From the NCBI RefSeq assembly GCF_000210075.1, contig NC_021017.1, positions 4,519,216 through 4,559,872 of the forward strand: a DNA stretch of 40,657 nt, given 5' to 3'. The stretch is from Bacteroides xylanisolvens XB1A. Lineage in GTDB: Bacteria > Bacteroidota > Bacteroidia > Bacteroidales > Bacteroidaceae. Position 1 is the stretch's first letter. The number at the start of each line of letters is the position of its first letter. Below, one piece after another: positions 1 to 7,154 of this stretch. Under the pieces are notes generated by a model. The model made no database searches, was not told the origin of the DNA, and was given only the letters and a program-made list of their open reading frames with translations. The position numbers and the translations under genes are program-made.

Positions 1-378
1 ACCGTCTCCGTCAAGATCAGGACTAAGATCACGATGTCCGCAGACACGGCATCCCGGAAAATCCTTTAATAAAGTCAGGATAAGAACCCGTAGCGAGTGT
101 TTCTGCCAACAAGTGCGCGTGTCTTTCGGCTGTCCCATGCAGTCCAGTCCGCCTTCATAGCAGATACCGATACTTTCCCGGTTGAAACCACGGCTATGCG
201 CACCGATCCGTTCTAACGGACGGGTAGACTTAATATCCCTGTTCTTACGAATATAAAAATGATAACCCACACCATTGAAGCCGCGGCGACGATGACAAAC
301 GTCCAAATCATGTTCGGTGAAAGATTTATCCTCGCGGGTAGCGGAACAATGCACGACAATCAGATTAATAGTTCTCAT
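1..378 (-). CDS. N-acetylmuramoyl-L-alanine amidase, 3' end beyond window
   Basis: Read by translating the minus strand from the ATG at 378; the frame is open to base 1, so the C-terminus is missing. The visible 126 residues show the zinc amidase pattern: VVHCSATRE near the N-terminus (His ligand), GAHSRGFNRESIGICYEGG in the middle and GHRDLSPDLDGDG near the window edge. The family cleaves the amide bond between N-acetylmuramic acid and L-alanine in peptidoglycan, as phage T7 lysozyme does. No signal peptide is seen, which suits a phage-type lysin or an enzyme exported by other means. The start lies 3 nt after the stop of the 107-aa gene, so the two are probably cotranscribed. Bacteroides genomes often carry this kind of amidase beside HU-like and DUF4248 genes. 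Confidence 0.88.
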   Translation of the reverse strand, partial: MRTINLIVVHCSATREDKSFTEHDLDVCHRRRGFNGVGYHFYIRKNRDIKSTRPLERIGAHSRGFNRESIGICYEGGLDCMGQPKDTRTCWQKHSLRVLILTLLKDFPGCRVCGHRDLSPDLDGDG

Positions 379-381
379 GCG

Positions 382-705
382 TTAGGCAGGTATTAAAGAA
401 GTGGATGATGATGCAGATTCGGAACCATTGTTGCGCTGAATACACTCTTTATTGACACACTGTAAAGTGACAGCTTCCGAAAGTTTGCCTTTTAATGAAA
501 AAATCTCCGAGTGCATTTCCTTCACACGGTCGCTCAAATCGAAATAATCCTTGAGCACCTTTTCGAGCTGTTTCATAAGGAAGCCATACTGCTCTTTCAC
601 TAGTTCGCTGAACTCTTTGACGTCCTGCATCATTTGCTGACGTTTTTTGCGACCTCCGAAAAAAGGGAGGATGGCTGTAATAATATCAATGATTTTGTCT
701 AACAT
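382..705 (-). CDS. Small coiled-coil protein of unknown function (107 aa)
   Basis: I do not recognise a named family. The N-terminus is hydrophobic or amphipathic (MLDKIIDIITAILPFFGG), followed by a basic stretch (RKKRQQ) and a long charged helical region of about residues 25-78 that looks like a coiled coil. The tail is Ser-rich (SESASSSTSLIPA). The position between an HU-like gene and the amidase is one where Bacteroides cassettes often carry a tiny membrane-associated protein; a holin-like or membrane-anchoring role is possible but is only inference. The start ATG at 705 is preceded by an A/T-rich leader without a Shine-Dalgarno sequence. Confidence 0.7.
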   Translation of the reverse strand: MLDKIIDIITAILPFFGGRKKRQQMMQDVKEFSELVKEQYGFLMKQLEKVLKDYFDLSDRVKEMHSEIFSLKGKLSEAVTLQCVNKECIQRNNGSESASSSTSLIPA

Positions 706-964
706 CTTTCTTGAATTAAAGATTAAAAATTAAAGATTGAGAATTAAAAAATAAGAGAAACTAAAAATAGGAAAACTAAAAAACACGAGAATGAAAGAAA
801 ATGGAGAAATAAAGAAAATGAGAAAATGCGGGAAAGAGAAAAACAGAAAAACAGCAACCACATGGCAAGGAACCATACATGGATCAGTTCCTGAAACCAT
901 GTGATACTGTTTTTTCTAAGGATGAAGTTTCATTCTGCCAAAGAAGATAGAGCGGGCAGCTTAT
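706..964. other. Intergenic stretch with strong purine/pyrimidine strand asymmetry
   Basis: About 140 bases (715-855) are almost entirely A and G on the plus strand, so the transcribed minus strand is a long polypyrimidine run. It contains imperfect short repeats built on ATTAAA and GAAAATG. No convincing gene is seen. A 56-codon minus-strand ORF (730-900) exists but is Phe/Ser-rich simply because of the pyrimidine bias. Confidence 0.55.
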
Positions 965-1489
965 TTACGCTGCTGGATCCGGTGCTTCTCCACCGCCCGG
1001 TTTATTGCCCCCCGAACCGCTGCTGGAATCATCGTCCGAACCACCGTTTCCGGAATCGCTTCCATCGCCCTTTCCGCCCAGGACGAAGTTCACGTTGTTT
1101 TCGCTTCGTGTACTCGTATGGCTCGAATTCATCAGCTTCAACGCTTTGTCGGCAACAAAGCGGACATTGACACGGCGGATGCTGCGCACCGTACAATCTT
1201 TCATAGTCTCCGTACCGTCACTAGTCAGCGTGATGTGGAACGTACCCAATCCGTCAATCTTCACCTTATCGCCCTGGGTGAGCGACAGGCGCAACTGTTC
1301 CACAAATGCCTCAATGGTGTGTTTCACATCTCCGGCAGTCAGTGACGATTTACTTTCGATGGCGGTAGCCATCGTATCAACGTCCATCACTCTTACATTG
1401 CCCGATTTCTGACGTATGTAATACAGTAACGGAGCATCCTCCTGATTTACATACTTTTTGCGCTGATAGCGTTCTACTAATACATCCAT
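965..1489 (-). CDS. HU-like DNA-binding protein with acidic Gly/Ser tail
   Basis: This 174-aa protein has an HU/IHF-like body (about residues 1-125), including the segment GDKVKIDGLGTFHITL that matches the beta-arm region of HU proteins. From about residue 135 it becomes a low-complexity tail rich in Gly, Ser and Asp (GGKGDGSDSGNGGSDDDSS). Bacteroides has many such HU-like paralogues beside phage-type amidase genes; they are expected to bind or bend DNA in the nucleoid. The ATG at 1489 lies about 55 nt downstream of a clear -7 box at 1545-1552. The gene heads a three-gene minus-strand unit with the 107-aa protein and the amidase, although a 260-nt gap follows it. Confidence 0.85.
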   Translation of the reverse strand: MDVLVERYQRKKYVNQEDAPLLYYIRQKSGNVRVMDVDTMATAIESKSSLTAGDVKHTIEAFVEQLRLSLTQGDKVKIDGLGTFHITLTSDGTETMKDCTVRSIRRVNVRFVADKALKLMNSSHTSTRSENNVNFVLGGKGDGSDSGNGGSDDDSSSGSGGNKPGGGEAPDPAA

Positions 1490-1544
1490 AAATTTGAAAA
1501 GTTAAGGTTTAAGTGAATAATTATATGTTTTCTTTTTGATACTA

Positions 1545-1576
1545 CAAATATACAAAATCAGAGAGGAGAAGTCAAG
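1545..1576 (-). promoter_or_regulatory. Bacteroides-type promoter of the HU-like gene
   Basis: On the minus strand a TATATTTG -7 box (1545-1552) matches TAnnTTTG. A CTTG at 1573-1576, 20 bp upstream, approximates the -33 TTTG element. The 5' leader would be about 50 nt. Confidence 0.55.
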
Positions 1577-1679
1577 TAAATATGGTTTTATTTTCTCTGA
1601 TAATATAAAAAGTTTTGCACCGGATATGTATCAATACTATTTTGATAAATTGTCTTGATTATTTATACAATATACCGCT

Positions 1680-3041
1680 TTATTTAGCATGTTTTTCCAA
1701 ATATTCCAATGGCGGAACATAGTCATATATTTTTGTCATCGACGGATTATGTCCGAAATATACATTCCCAGTCTCTCCATTACGCTGCTTGGCAACGATA
1801 ACCACCCCCAGTCCTTCTGTCGGGTAACCGCTTTCCCGGTCGGTGACGACGCGTTGCATGGCCGGTCGGTAAAGCAACATCACGACGTCCGCATCCTGTT
1901 CGATAGCTCCGCTCTCGCGCAGGTGTGCCAGTTCCGGACGTCCTCCGGGACGATTCTCCGACTCGCGGTTCAGCTGACTAAGCAGTACGACGGGAATATG
2001 CAGCTCCTTGGCCAGCAACTTGGCTTTCCGGGTGGCTTGTGCCACTTCCTGTTCGCGGTTGCGGTTGGCCTGCTTGGTAGCCATGTCGCAGAGTTGCAGG
2101 TAGTCGATAATAATTGCGTCACACTGATTGCGGCTCTTCAGTAGCCGGGCACTTGAGCGAATGTGATCCATGCTGACAGAAGTGCTGTCGTCCACGTAGA
2201 TGGGGAGTCCCGATAGTTCTGAAGCTGCGGTGTGGGCATTTTCCATCTCTTGTGAGGTAGGTATTCCGTTCCTCCACCGGTAAGGATTGATGTTGCTTGC
2301 TGCTGCCAGCCATCGGTCGGCAAGGCGTTCCCCTTGCATCTCAAGGCTGTAGACGGCCACCGCATTGCCCGCCATTGCCGCACTGCGTGCCAGGTGTAGG
2401 GCAAAAGCCGTTTTACCTACGGAAGGCCGGGCGGCAATCACTATCAGATCACTATCCTGCAAACCGCCCGTTTTCTGGTCGAGTTCGGTCAGTCCGGTGG
2501 GGATGCCGGTGACGCCGTTCACGCTTTTGGCAATACGCAATTCAGCTTCTTTCAGCGTGTCGGTCATTAGGGTGTCCATGCAGCGTATATGGTCGTGGTG
2601 TCCGGATTCGCCTTCGAGACGGTCGAGCAGGTTGTGCGCGTCGATGAGGGTGTCGTCGATGTCGATTGTTTCATCCATGGCGCAGGTGAGGAGTTTGTTG
2701 AAGCCGACTACGGCTTCGCGTGCCAGATATTTCTGGTGGACGATTTGCGCGTGATACTCGATGTGGGCGGAGGAAGCTACCCGGCTGCTTAGTTGTACGA
2801 TGGTATACGGCCCGCCTATCTTTTCGAGCACTCCGCGACGGGTGAGCTCTTCTTTGACGGTGAGAATATCTATCTTTTTGTTTGCCTGATACATGGCTAT
2901 CAAGGCGGCGAAGATCAGCTGATGATGATCGTCGTAGAACATTTCGGGACGTAGCTTGTCGGCTACGAGTGGCAGAGCCTCCTGTTCTATCAGGCAGGCT
3001 CCAATGATGGCTTCTTCGAGTTCGCTGGCGTGTGGTTGCAT
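1680..3041 (-). CDS. dnaB: Replicative DNA helicase, DnaB family
   Basis: This 453-aa protein has the DnaB layout: an N-terminal helical domain (residues 1-105, HASELEEAIIGACL opening) and a RecA-like ATPase domain. Walker A is AARPSVGKT (203-211) and Walker B is IIIDYLQL (310-317), followed by LLSQLNRESENRPGG and DADVVMLLYRP, all standard for DnaB. The family forms hexamers that unwind DNA 5' to 3' at replication forks. It follows the 206-aa initiator/loader-like gene by 16 nt, so the two look like one operon. That partner, with the HU-like and amidase neighbours, suggests a phage- or element-derived helicase rather than the housekeeping copy. Length is normal for the family and both ATPase motifs are intact. 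Confidence 0.93.
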   Translation of the reverse strand: MQPHASELEEAIIGACLIEQEALPLVADKLRPEMFYDDHHQLIFAALIAMYQANKKIDILTVKEELTRRGVLEKIGGPYTIVQLSSRVASSAHIEYHAQIVHQKYLAREAVVGFNKLLTCAMDETIDIDDTLIDAHNLLDRLEGESGHHDHIRCMDTLMTDTLKEAELRIAKSVNGVTGIPTGLTELDQKTGGLQDSDLIVIAARPSVGKTAFALHLARSAAMAGNAVAVYSLEMQGERLADRWLAAASNINPYRWRNGIPTSQEMENAHTAASELSGLPIYVDDSTSVSMDHIRSSARLLKSRNQCDAIIIDYLQLCDMATKQANRNREQEVAQATRKAKLLAKELHIPVVLLSQLNRESENRPGGRPELAHLRESGAIEQDADVVMLLYRPAMQRVVTDRESGYPTEGLGVVIVAKQRNGETGNVYFGHNPSMTKIYDYVPPLEYLEKHAK

Positions 3042-3057
3042 TTCTTTTCGATGTTTT

Positions 3058-3678
3058 TTAGTCTATATATTCGTTTAAGAAAGCCTTGTCTTTCAGGTAG
3101 GTGGCGGCAAGGGGGATGAAACGTGTGTCGTTGGTGTGGTAGTAGACTTCCTCGATGTGGTCGATGGCTGTCTGCTGTTCCTCTTTGGTGAGCTTGTCCC
3201 ATTCGCGGCGGGCACGGGCGACGTACTGTTTGGGTTTTTGCATCGTTTCATGATATTTATCCCAGAAAACGTCGAACACTTCGGATTTTTCTTTCTTTTT
3301 TTCTTCGCGGGCTTCCGGAGAGATGCAGCCGGTCCAGAAATCATAGTTGTTGATATGAATGTGGAAGATTCCTTTCTGGTGCGGGATGATCTTGATAATG
3401 CCCTCTTCCTGGATTTTTTGAAAGAAGCGGAGGGTTTTGGATCGGCTCCATTGGAAGAGTTGGCTCCAGTGTTGCTGGCTGATGACGGATTCTCCGCGTT
3501 GGCATACGATGTCGATCTGCTGAATCTTGTACGTGGTTTCCGAGTAGTTGGCGTGTATCAGGACTTGGAGGAGCGCTTCCAGTTCTCCCGGAGCTTTGTC
3601 GTTTATCTGACGTTTTAACAGTGTTTTGGGAATCAGGATGTAGCCTTCGTGCAGGAGATTTTCTGGAAGTTGTTTCAT
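3058..3678 (-). CDS. Phage-type replication initiator/helicase-loader-like protein
   Basis: This 206-aa protein looks like a winged-helix N-terminus (residues about 1-115, with an HTH-like stretch SQQHWSQLFQWSRSKTLRFF), a Lys/Glu-rich linker (EAREEKKKEKSE) and a C-terminal helical domain. The latter carries the pattern FWDKYHETMQKPKQYVARA and later FIPLAATYLKDKAFLNEY. That pattern recalls the C-terminus of phage O-like or DnaD-like replication proteins, which recruit DnaB. The downstream partner, 16 nt away, is a DnaB helicase, which supports the reading. DNA binding and helicase recruitment are inferred from layout, not from a catalytic motif. The repeat array at 3917-3999 lies about 240 bp upstream and may be its target. 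Confidence 0.65.
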   Translation of the reverse strand: MKQLPENLLHEGYILIPKTLLKRQINDKAPGELEALLQVLIHANYSETTYKIQQIDIVCQRGESVISQQHWSQLFQWSRSKTLRFFQKIQEEGIIKIIPHQKGIFHIHINNYDFWTGCISPEAREEKKKEKSEVFDVFWDKYHETMQKPKQYVARARREWDKLTKEEQQTAIDHIEEVYYHTNDTRFIPLAATYLKDKAFLNEYID

Positions 3679-3746
3679 TGAGGCGTATTTTTATTTACTT
3701 GTTGTTTGGGGTTATTCCCATGTGCACACATTGTCGGATGCGGCTG

Positions 3747-3779
3747 CGAAGGTAGTGCATGAATGGCTGTTCGTGCAAA
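3747..3779 (-). promoter_or_regulatory. Candidate promoter of the initiator-dnaB operon
   Basis: Minus-strand TACCTTCG (3747-3754) is one mismatch from TAnnTTTG. A perfect TTTG (CAAA at 3776-3779) lies 21 bp upstream. Transcription would start near 3740, about 60 nt before the ATG at 3678. Confidence 0.5.
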
Positions 3780-3872
3780 TCTTTTTTGGCTGGAATGGGG
3801 GTGTTTTGAACGGTATGGTGGTATTTGGGCTGTATTGGGGGCTGTAGGACGGAAATAATGTTGTTCTGTGTG

Positions 3873-3887
3873 ACACCGCGCGGGTGT
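3873..3887. repeat. 15-bp GC-rich dyad
   Basis: ACACC, then GCGCG, then GGTGT: a perfect 5-bp-arm inverted repeat between the promoter and the palindrome array. It could be an operator half-site pair; nothing else supports a function. Confidence 0.35.
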
Positions 3888-3916
3888 AAAAGATGAGATT
3901 GGGGGAATGAATAGAA

Positions 3917-3999
3917 AAACAGAGGTTCTGTTGGGATGAAACAGAGCCTCTGTTTATTAGAAATAGAACCTCTGTTTGCCGTAAATAGAGGCTCTGTTC
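3917..3999. repeat. Four-unit palindrome array, exact 22-bp period
   Basis: Four 17-bp imperfect palindromes start at 3917, 3939, 3961 and 3983, exactly 22 bp apart. Each has the form AAAyAGAr-n-yTCTGTTk, and unit 2 is a perfect 8-bp-arm palindrome (AAACAGAG, C, CTCTGTTT). The 5-bp linkers (GGATG, ATTAG, GCCGT) are unrelated, so only the dyads are conserved. A two-helical-turn period with conserved dyads is what an array of binding sites on one DNA face would look like, as in iterons or operators. It lies upstream of the initiator-dnaB operon. ORFs running through it on either strand are artefacts of the repeat. Confidence 0.8.
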
Positions 4000-4043
4000 G
4001 GGAACATGCGGCTTTCTTTTTAGTATTTTTTTTGACAAAAAAT

Positions 4044-4141
4044 CGAACAGCCAAACGAACACCCCCTGAAGGTGGCTCAACTGCTTGTCTGTCATGCGTT
4101 TGCAACGCTCGAAAAAAAGTAGGCGAACCACCAACCGAACA
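4044..4141. repeat. Two 18-bp direct repeats built on paired CGAAC motifs
   Basis: CGAACAGCCAAACGAACA (4044-4061) and CGAACCACCAACCGAACA (4124-4141) match at 15 of 18 positions. Each contains two CGAAC boxes 12 bp apart. Between them is a small dyad, GCGTT-TGC-AACGC (4096-4108). An inverted GTTCG box follows at 4179-4183. These could be further protein-binding sites in the 570-bp non-coding stretch (3679-4251) upstream of the dnaB operon. Confidence 0.5.
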
Positions 4142-4251
4142 TATATAAATACTAAAATATAATAATCTATATAATATAGTTCGTTCAACACGTTTTTTCT
4201 GTGTTTTCGGAGGTGTCAGGATGCAGTAAATCTTTACTTATGGGTGATGCG

Positions 4252-4527
4252 CTAACGTAGGATTATTTTTTCCGGTCCCCAGGTCATGAAAAGGATCTGC
4301 TGTTGCTTCGGACTTAGACGTGTTGTTTCGTGTACGTAGTGTGCGGCTTTTAATTCGTCGAAGAGCAGTTTGTCGAGTTCTATTTCGTTTCTCATTCTTT
4401 TGCTGGCTGTGTCAGCGTTAGAATATTCGGGAAAATACTCCTGCGCTACGGCAGAGAAGGTTTTAAAACCATTGATAACCCATTCTCGTTCTTCCATTTC
4501 TTCTTCGTTTTCGTTTGAAGTCTTCAT
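4252..4527 (-). CDS. DUF4248-like protein
   Basis: I place the start at the ATG at 4527 (MKTSNENEEEMEEREWVING...), giving 91 aa; the longer ORF begins within the upstream hairpin/promoter region. The sequence ALAVAQEYFPEY-like segment (FKTFSAVAQEYFPEYSNADTASKRM) and the C-terminal LSPKQQQILFMTWG fit the DUF4248 family, which Bacteroides carries near HU-like proteins, VapE-type proteins and amidases. The pattern hints at a small helix-turn-helix adaptor, but function is unknown. It is transcribed away from the radical-SAM gene and toward the palindrome array. Confidence 0.72.
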   Translation of the reverse strand: MKTSNENEEEMEEREWVINGFKTFSAVAQEYFPEYSNADTASKRMRNEIELDKLLFDELKAAHYVHETTRLSPKQQQILFMTWGPEKIILR

Positions 4528-4555
4528 TTGTGTAAAATTAAATTGTTTATTAATG

Positions 4556-4586
4556 CAACACTTCTTGTGTTGACTTTGCAAAGTTA
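4556..4586 (-). promoter_or_regulatory. -7 box plus 5'-end hairpin of the DUF4248 gene
   Basis: A minus-strand TAACTTTG -7 box (4579-4586) lies inside a 12-bp palindrome, ACTTTGCAAAGT (4573-4584). Immediately downstream, where transcription should start, is a hairpin with arms CAACAC and GTGTTG (4556-4561, 4567-4572) around a 5-nt loop. No -33 match was found. Confidence 0.45.
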
Positions 4587-4774
4587 ATGAAAATATATTT
4601 GTTGTGATAAAATAATCGATTTATTTTATTATCATATTTGATCTATGTAATAAAATATTGTATCTATTAAACTCCTTTTTTAAGCGTAGCTTTTTGTATC
4701 ATAAAATTTGACTTATTTTGTATTGATATATTTGCTAAACTTTTTTTCTTCTATACGCGTCTCAAATTAAATCG

Positions 4775-4782
4775 TATATTTG
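4775..4782 (+). promoter_or_regulatory. -7 box of the radical-SAM gene
   Basis: TATATTTG matches TAnnTTTG exactly and overlaps the first possible TTG start of the reading frame, which argues for the downstream ATG at 4807. The 4528-4806 interval is otherwise A/T-rich and empty of genes. Confidence 0.55.
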
Positions 4783-4806
4783 CGAAAAGAATCAAGATTG
4801 GGAATT

Positions 4807-6069
4807 ATGAACGAAAACGTCTTAGCTAAACTGAAGATACTTGCGGAATCTGCCAAGTACGATGTTTCTTGTTCTTCCAGTGGTACGGTGCGCTCCAATA
4901 AGCCGGGCACGCTGGGAAACACTGTCGGAGGATGGGGGATTTGCCACAGCTTTGCCGAGGACGGGCGGTGTATCTCGCTATTGAAAATCATGCTTACCAA
5001 TTATTGTATCTACGACTGTGCCTACTGTATCAACCGGCGTAGCAACGATCTTCCCCGCGCCACATTTTCCGTTTCGGAATTGGTGGAACTGACGATGGAA
5101 TTCTATCGTCGTAACTACATTGAAGGGTTGTTTCTTAGTTCCGGAGTGGTCCGCAATCCGGACTATACGATGGAGAGACTGGTGCGTGTAGCCAAAGATT
5201 TGCGGCAAGTGTACCGGTTTAACGGTTATATTCATCTCAAGAGTATTCCCGGTGCCAGTCGTGAATTGGTGAATGAGGCCGGGCTGTATGCCGACCGTTT
5301 GAGTGTCAACGTCGAAATTCCCAAAGAAGAAAACCTGAAACTCCTTGCACCGGAGAAAGATCATAAAAGTGTATTTGCTCCGATGAAATACATTCAGCAA
5401 GGTGTGTTGGAGAGTAAGGAAGAACGGCAGAAGTTTCGCCATGCACCCCGTTTCGCGCCTGCGGGACAAAGTACCCAGGTGATTGTAGGCGCTACCTCCG
5501 AGTCGGATAAAGATATTCTTTTCCTTTCGTCGGCTCTTTACGGACGGCCGACCATGAAGCGTGTCTACTATTCGGGCTACGTTTCTGTGAATACATACGA
5601 TAAACGTCTTCCGGCATTGAAGCAACCGCCTTTGGTACGTGAAAACCGGCTCTATCAGGCTGACTGGTTATTGCGCTTTTACCAATTCAAGGTGGACGAA
5701 ATTGTGGATGATGCCTATCCGGATCTCGACCTTGAGATAGACCCGAAACTCTCGTGGGCTTTGCGCCATCCCGAACAGTTTCCTGTCGACATCAACAAAG
5801 CGGACTACGAAATGTTGCTCCGTGTGCCGGGAGTGGGAGTGAAGTCGGCGAAGTTGATTGTCGCCTCCCGCCGTTTTTCGCGACTGGGTTTTTATGAACT
5901 GAAGAAGATAGGAGTGGTGATGAAGAAGGCGCAATATTTCATCACCTGCAAAGAACTGCCTCTCCAAATGCTGACTGTGAACGAACTTTCGCCGCAACGG
6001 GTACGTAGCTTATTGCTCCCAAAACCAAAAAAGAAAGTGGATGAACGCCAATTACGACTTGATTTCTGA
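4807..6069 (+). CDS. Putative DNA modification/repair radical SAM protein
   Basis: This 420-aa protein carries the radical-SAM cluster motif C67-x3-C71-x2-C74 (CIYDCAYC), which binds a 4Fe-4S cluster and cleaves S-adenosylmethionine. The C-terminal part has a helix-hairpin-helix DNA-binding segment (DINKADYEMLLRVPGVGVKS, about 330-350). This combination is the family annotated as putative DNA modification/repair radical SAM protein (TIGR03916 type). Its usual partner, a DUF4130 protein, is the next gene on the same strand, so the two probably act together on DNA; the substrate is unknown. The upstream TTG at 4780 is rejected because it overlaps the -7 box. Confidence 0.9.
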   Translation: MNENVLAKLKILAESAKYDVSCSSSGTVRSNKPGTLGNTVGGWGICHSFAEDGRCISLLKIMLTNYCIYDCAYCINRRSNDLPRATFSVSELVELTMEFYRRNYIEGLFLSSGVVRNPDYTMERLVRVAKDLRQVYRFNGYIHLKSIPGASRELVNEAGLYADRLSVNVEIPKEENLKLLAPEKDHKSVFAPMKYIQQGVLESKEERQKFRHAPRFAPAGQSTQVIVGATSESDKDILFLSSALYGRPTMKRVYYSGYVSVNTYDKRLPALKQPPLVRENRLYQADWLLRFYQFKVDEIVDDAYPDLDLEIDPKLSWALRHPEQFPVDINKADYEMLLRVPGVGVKSAKLIVASRRFSRLGFYELKKIGVVMKKAQYFITCKELPLQMLTVNELSPQRVRSLLLPKPKKKVDERQLRLDF

Positions 6070-6115
6070 TTTATGATTTATGAATTCTGATTAAACGAAT
6101 TACTAAGTATGTTGA

Positions 6116-6214
6116 TTAGCTTATATAATAATTTAGGTACAGATTACACGGTTTTTAGTGTTGTCATTGCTACAAAGAGTCCGCATTCATCCCTGTAATC
6201 CGTGCCTAAAATAA
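6116..6214. repeat. Intergenic long-hairpin repeat, copy 1
   Basis: Arms TTTAGGTACAGATTACA (6132-6148) and TGTAATCCGTGCCTAAA (6194-6210) pair at 15 of 17 positions. They are preceded by TTATATAATAA, which also precedes copy 2 at 12330-12422. It is a dispersed non-coding repeat that may act as a transcript-end or mRNA-stabilising hairpin. Confidence 0.6.
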
Positions 6215-6292
6215 ATCATAACCCGGAAGTCATAACCCATAAATCATAAATCATAATTCATAACCCATAAATCATAAATCAGAAATCATAAA
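6215..6292. repeat. Short tandem-like ATAAATCAT repeats
   Basis: Degenerate copies of ATAAATCATAA and CATAACCC fill the spacer just before the DUF4130 gene. Similar words appear at 6068-6090. No gene or promoter is evident inside. Confidence 0.5.
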
Positions 6293-6294
6293 TC

Positions 6295-7068
6295 TTGAAA
6301 TTTTTTGTTTACGATAAAAGCTTTGATGGTCTGCTGACTGCCGTGTTCGACGCCTATTTTCGCAAGACCTTTCCCGATGATTTGTTGTCGGAAGGAGATG
6401 CTTTGCCCTTATTTTATGATGAGTTGCATACCGTAGTCACCGATGAAGAGAAGGCAGGGCGTGTGTGGCGGGGATTGCAGAAGAAAGTCTCTGTATCTGC
6501 TTTGGGCTGCCTCACACAAAGTTGGCTGTCGGAGCTTCCGGAGGTAGGGATGCTCATTTTTCGTTATATCCGTAAAGCGATCGACTCACCCCGTTCCATC
6601 GAAACCAATTTTGGCGATCCGGACGTTTTGCGATTGGCGCAAATATGGAAGAAAGTGGATGGCGAACGTGTGCACCTGATGCAGTTTGTCCGTTTTCAGA
6701 AAGCTGCGGATGGTACATTCTTTGCGGCTTTCGAACCGCAGTATAATGCGCTTCCTCTTACCGTCCACCATTTCAAAGACCGTTTTGCCGATCAGAAGTG
6801 GATTATCTACGACATGAAACGCCGTTATGGTTTTTATTATGACTTGCAGGAGGTGACAACCATCTCGTTTGATGATGACAGCCGTGAATCCCATCTGATT
6901 ACGGGGATGCTGGATGAAAGTCTGATGGACAAGGATGAGAAACTTTTCCAACAACTCTGGAAAACTTATTTCAAGGCCATTTGTATCAAAGAACGTATGA
7001 ATCCGAGAAAGCACAGGCAGGATATGCCTGTACGTTATTGGAAGTATCTGACGGAAAAGCAGAAATAG
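6295..7068 (+). CDS. DUF4130 DNA-metabolism protein, partner of the radical SAM gene
   Basis: This 257-aa protein begins at a TTG codon (KFFVYDKSFDGLLTAVFDAY follows), which fits the usual N-terminus of the TIGR03915/DUF4130 family (a short strand, then F-x-G-L-L). No in-frame ATG would keep that strand. The C-terminal DUF4130 region has DRFADQKWIIYDMKRRYGFYYD and ends with RKHRQDMPVRYWKYLTE, both typical. The family nearly always accompanies the radical-SAM repair protein, and in some bacteria it is fused to a uracil-DNA-glycosylase-like domain. A role in repairing an unidentified base lesion is inferred from that pairing. Confidence 0.88.
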   Translation: MKFFVYDKSFDGLLTAVFDAYFRKTFPDDLLSEGDALPLFYDELHTVVTDEEKAGRVWRGLQKKVSVSALGCLTQSWLSELPEVGMLIFRYIRKAIDSPRSIETNFGDPDVLRLAQIWKKVDGERVHLMQFVRFQKAADGTFFAAFEPQYNALPLTVHHFKDRFADQKWIIYDMKRRYGFYYDLQEVTTISFDDDSRESHLITGMLDESLMDKDEKLFQQLWKTYFKAICIKERMNPRKHRQDMPVRYWKYLTEKQK

Positions 7069-7154
7069 GTTTTCATCTCTTTATATTTTAGAATTAAAAT
7101 ACTCCTCCTTGTTTCTTCTGCTTTTCTTGTCTCTATTGTTTTTTGTAAAGGGAC

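Noticed and set aside
730..900. 56-codon Phe/Ser-rich membrane-like ORF
   Set aside because: Hydrophobicity follows from the polypyrimidine bias of the strand. No conserved feature, and the position relative to the HU-like gene is not convincing.
1005..1412. Plus-strand ORFs opposite the HU-like gene
   Set aside because: Shadows of the real minus-strand gene; composition reflects its Gly/Ser/Asp tail.
3917..3999. CRISPR array
   Set aside because: Repeats are 17-bp dyads with 5-bp linkers. Linkers are far too short for spacers and no cas gene is present.
3695..4191. Minus-strand ORFs of 136 and 159 codons across the palindrome array
   Set aside because: Two frames are open over the same repeat and both spell repeated EPLF/NRGS-like words created by the array. 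No family pattern, and they overlap the promoter of the dnaB operon.
7081..7110. Terminator between the DUF4130 and MgtC genes
   Set aside because: Only an A/T-only 6-bp dyad (ATTTTA, TAAAAT) is present; too weak to call.
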